Shown piece by piece: positions 62,643 through 64,000 of a stretch of 64,000 nt of DNA. The position numbers and the translations under genes were made by a program. Under the pieces are notes generated by a model that ran no database searches, was not told the DNA's origin, and was given only the letters and a program-made list of their open reading frames with translations. The number at the start of each line of letters is the position of its first letter. The first letter of the stretch is position 1. Source of the stretch: JBNKVT01 sp050299335 (GTDB taxonomy: Bacteria > Pseudomonadota > Alphaproteobacteria > Rhodobacterales > Rhodobacteraceae); the NCBI GenBank assembly GCA_050299335.1, contig JBNKVT010000042.1:14901-78900 (forward strand), given 5' to 3'.

Positions 62643-63578
62643 TCAGTTCCCGTCGGTCTTTCGGTACGGGCGCCCCCGAAATCCCCAAAAGCCCAACATC
62701 AGCCCCAAAGCGGCCAGCAATTGCCCGGCCACATCCATCAGTCGATCAGCCGCATCCTGTCGCCCGATCCCCCAGGCCACCAGCGCCCCCGGCATCTGCA
62801 TGAGCGCCCGCAGGACCATTCGCAGGATCCTGCGGATGACTTTCGCCGATCCGACCCAGAACCCGCGGTGCTTGCGCAGGATGGAGGGAACCTGTGCATA
62901 GGCCAGAATGCGTCGCTGGATCGCCTTGCCGGTTTTGGAGCGCCCCGCCTCGACCGGTACATTAACGATCGCCTCCCGCGTCCAGATCACCTTCTTGCCC
63001 GCCCCCTTCAGCGTCAGCAGGAAATCGAGATCCTCACCACCGGTCAGGTTGTAACCCAGGTCGAACCGGAACCCGCCGCCCTCGGGATCGACCAAAGCGC
63101 GGCTGATCATGAAATTGGCCGCCCCCATATAGGTGGCCACGTCCCCGGTCTGCCGTTTGCGCCCCTCCGGCATCGGCATCCGCCACCTGGCGCCCTCGGG
63201 CCGCAGCACCCTGACATCACCGCTGACCGCTTCCGCCTCGGGAAAGCGGCGGGTCACGTCGAGCAGTCGCACCAGCCAGTCCGGATCGGGATAATTGTCG
63301 TCATCGGTGGTGGCGATCCAGTCGGCCCCGGTCTCGAAGGCCACGTCCAGCGCACGGTTCCGCGCCCGGCAGATCCCCGGACGCGGCTCATGGGCGAAAG
63401 TGATGTCGAGCCGGTCGCGAAAATCCTCCAGCACCGGCCCGACACGGGGCTCGTCATCATTTTCCACCACGACCACCTTGAGGGCGAATTCTGAAACCTC
63501 AAGGCGGGTGAATGCTTCGAGCGCCCGGCCCAACATGTTGGGCCTTCGGCGGGTACAAAGAGCTATGGCGACGATCAT
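62643..63578 (-). CDS. Family 2 glycosyltransferase
   Basis: 311 residues from the ATG at 63578 (a GTG at 63584 is an alternative). MIVAIALCTRRRPNMLGRAL, VVVVENDDEPR, ITFAHEPRPGICRARNRALD, the metal-site TTDDDNYPDPDWLVRLLD and GGEDLDFLLTLKGAGKKVIW are GT-A fold landmarks. The C-terminus has one or two hydrophobic segments (VIRRILRMVLRALMQMPGAL; LLAALGLMLGFWGF) for membrane association. Sugar donor and product unknown; isolated from any polysaccharide cluster. Confidence 0.9.
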   Translation of the reverse strand: MIVAIALCTRRRPNMLGRALEAFTRLEVSEFALKVVVVENDDEPRVGPVLEDFRDRLDITFAHEPRPGICRARNRALDVAFETGADWIATTDDDNYPDPDWLVRLLDVTRRFPEAEAVSGDVRVLRPEGARWRMPMPEGRKRQTGDVATYMGAANFMISRALVDPEGGGFRFDLGYNLTGGEDLDFLLTLKGAGKKVIWTREAIVNVPVEAGRSKTGKAIQRRILAYAQVPSILRKHRGFWVGSAKVIRRILRMVLRALMQMPGALVAWGIGRQDAADRLMDVAGQLLAALGLMLGFWGFRGRPYRKTDGN

Positions 63579-63742
63579 CAACACATCCAGAGCAATCGGA
63601 ACATGCTGGCAGCCAGCGCATCCCCGTCCCGGATATCTAGCCCTCGGACCGGCGGAACCTCAAGCTTTGCATGGAAATACGGGGTGGATTTGGGACTGGA
63701 CCGAAGCCGCGTAAGAAAATGACATTTTTTTGAAAAAAGCCC

Positions 63743-63771
63743 TTGCGCGACTCTGCCGAACTGCCTAGATA
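63743..63771 (+). promoter_or_regulatory. rRNA operon promoter
   Basis: -35 TTGCGC (63743-63748), 17-bp spacer, -10 TAGATA (63766-63771), preceded by an A/T-rich tract (about 63719-63738, tttttttgaaaaaa) that may serve as an UP element. Confidence 0.7.
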
Positions 63772-63779
63772 ACGCTCCA

Positions 63780-63798
63780 CCGACAGAGACACTGTCGG
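63780..63798 (+). promoter_or_regulatory. Stem-loop in the rRNA leader
   Basis: CCGACAG-AGACA-CTGTCGG, perfect 7-bp arms just after the likely transcription start; typical of rrn leaders. Confidence 0.55.
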
Positions 63799-63858
63799 TC
63801 ACATCAGAGATGATCGGGCGGTTGGGCGCTAGAGATAGCGGGTCGTTCGGTTGTTTCG

Positions 63859-63870
63859 TGCTCTTTGACA
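63859..63870 (+). promoter_or_regulatory. boxA antitermination element
   Basis: TGCTCTTTGACA matches the Nus-factor boxA core (TGCTCTTTAACA) of rRNA leaders with one change. Confidence 0.75.
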
Positions 63871-64000
63871 TTGCTATTTTAAGACGAAGAGATATGCGGG
63901 GTGTTTGGTTCGTTTCGACGGATTGGAGCTTTGCATGTCGGCCAGATAGGGGTTTCGGCCTCGATGATTCTGGTTAGTCAGCTTCACTGTTTGGCAGGTT

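Larger units (their letters stand above)
63579..64000. other. Promoter and leader of an rRNA operon running off the right edge
   Basis: No protein gene. The region carries a near-consensus promoter (63743-63771), a stem-loop (63780-63798) and an antitermination-type boxA (63859-63870), the classic arrangement ahead of a 16S rRNA gene in Rhodobacterales. The 16S gene itself was not seen and should start beyond 64000. Confidence 0.7.

Overview
The window is high-GC alphaproteobacterial chromosome, most likely from a Rhodobacteraceae/Paracoccaceae member. The inference rests on the combination of a class I PHB synthase, TRAP and AzlCD transporters, a quinoprotein-relay SoxYZ-like carrier with its MBL partner, ETF-ubiquinone oxidoreductase, type-2 ArgC, MsrPQ, and an rRNA-operon leader with a TGCTCTTTGACA antitermination box. 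Nothing suggests a plasmid, prophage or CRISPR locus. Most of the window is ordinary core genome in short operons, many with 4-bp ATGA/GTGA overlaps.

Layout. 0-4.2 kb: end of hrpB, a Glu-type dehydrogenase, then a small membrane protein overlapping an ECF sigma factor with a Cys-rich tail and a small helical protein. 4.2-5.1 kb: a graveyard of IS5-like and IS110-like remnants plus two palindromic repeats. 5.4-8.1 kb: TPR lipoprotein-like exported protein and ispE. 8.3-11.2 kb: CoA-transferase and citryl-CoA-lyase-like genes divergent from an IclR regulator. 12-17.4 kb: diheme cytochrome c, phaC, a lipoprotein, and the divergent MBL hydrolase/SoxYZ-like carrier pair. 17.5-22.3 kb: DUF4240, ETF-QO, greA and a membrane/coiled-coil protein. 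22.4-27.6 kb: a molybdenum-cofactor operon (fdhD, YcxB-like, mobA, mobB, moeA, MFS). 27.6-36.4 kb: azlCD, MTA phosphorylase with an epimerase/DoxX-like fusion and a DUF2269 protein, nitroreductase, pirin, and a membrane glutamate-synthase-like protein. 36.7-42.1 kb: TRAP transporter and a PAS-GGDEF-EAL protein carrying an in-frame hexanucleotide repeat. 42.1-48.3 kb: EI24, nitroreductase, argC, GNAT, M32 carboxypeptidase, LhgO-like oxidase. 48.3-51.6 kb: an exported caspase-like protein with a CXXCH tail, divergent from a YceI-OmpA fusion, then an excalibur miniprotein. 51.7-60.2 kb: gatB, a KAP-type P-loop NTPase, three small exported or membrane proteins, clpB. 60.3-64 kb: VOC protein, msrPQ, a family-2 glycosyltransferase, and the promoter and leader of an rRNA operon whose 16S gene lies beyond the right edge.

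The most unusual signals are not single genes. A 46-bp double palindrome occurs four times, always just downstream of a stop codon, with one compensatory stem change. A second hairpin repeat family has three copies. The GGDEF domain holds a slippage-prone hexanucleotide tract. The best protein-level candidates for undescribed biology are the caspase/CXXCH protein, the KAP NTPase with a roughly 340-residue unrecognised N-terminus, and the CoA-transferase/citryl-CoA-lyase pair. All functional assignments come from reading translations and motifs; no database search was run.
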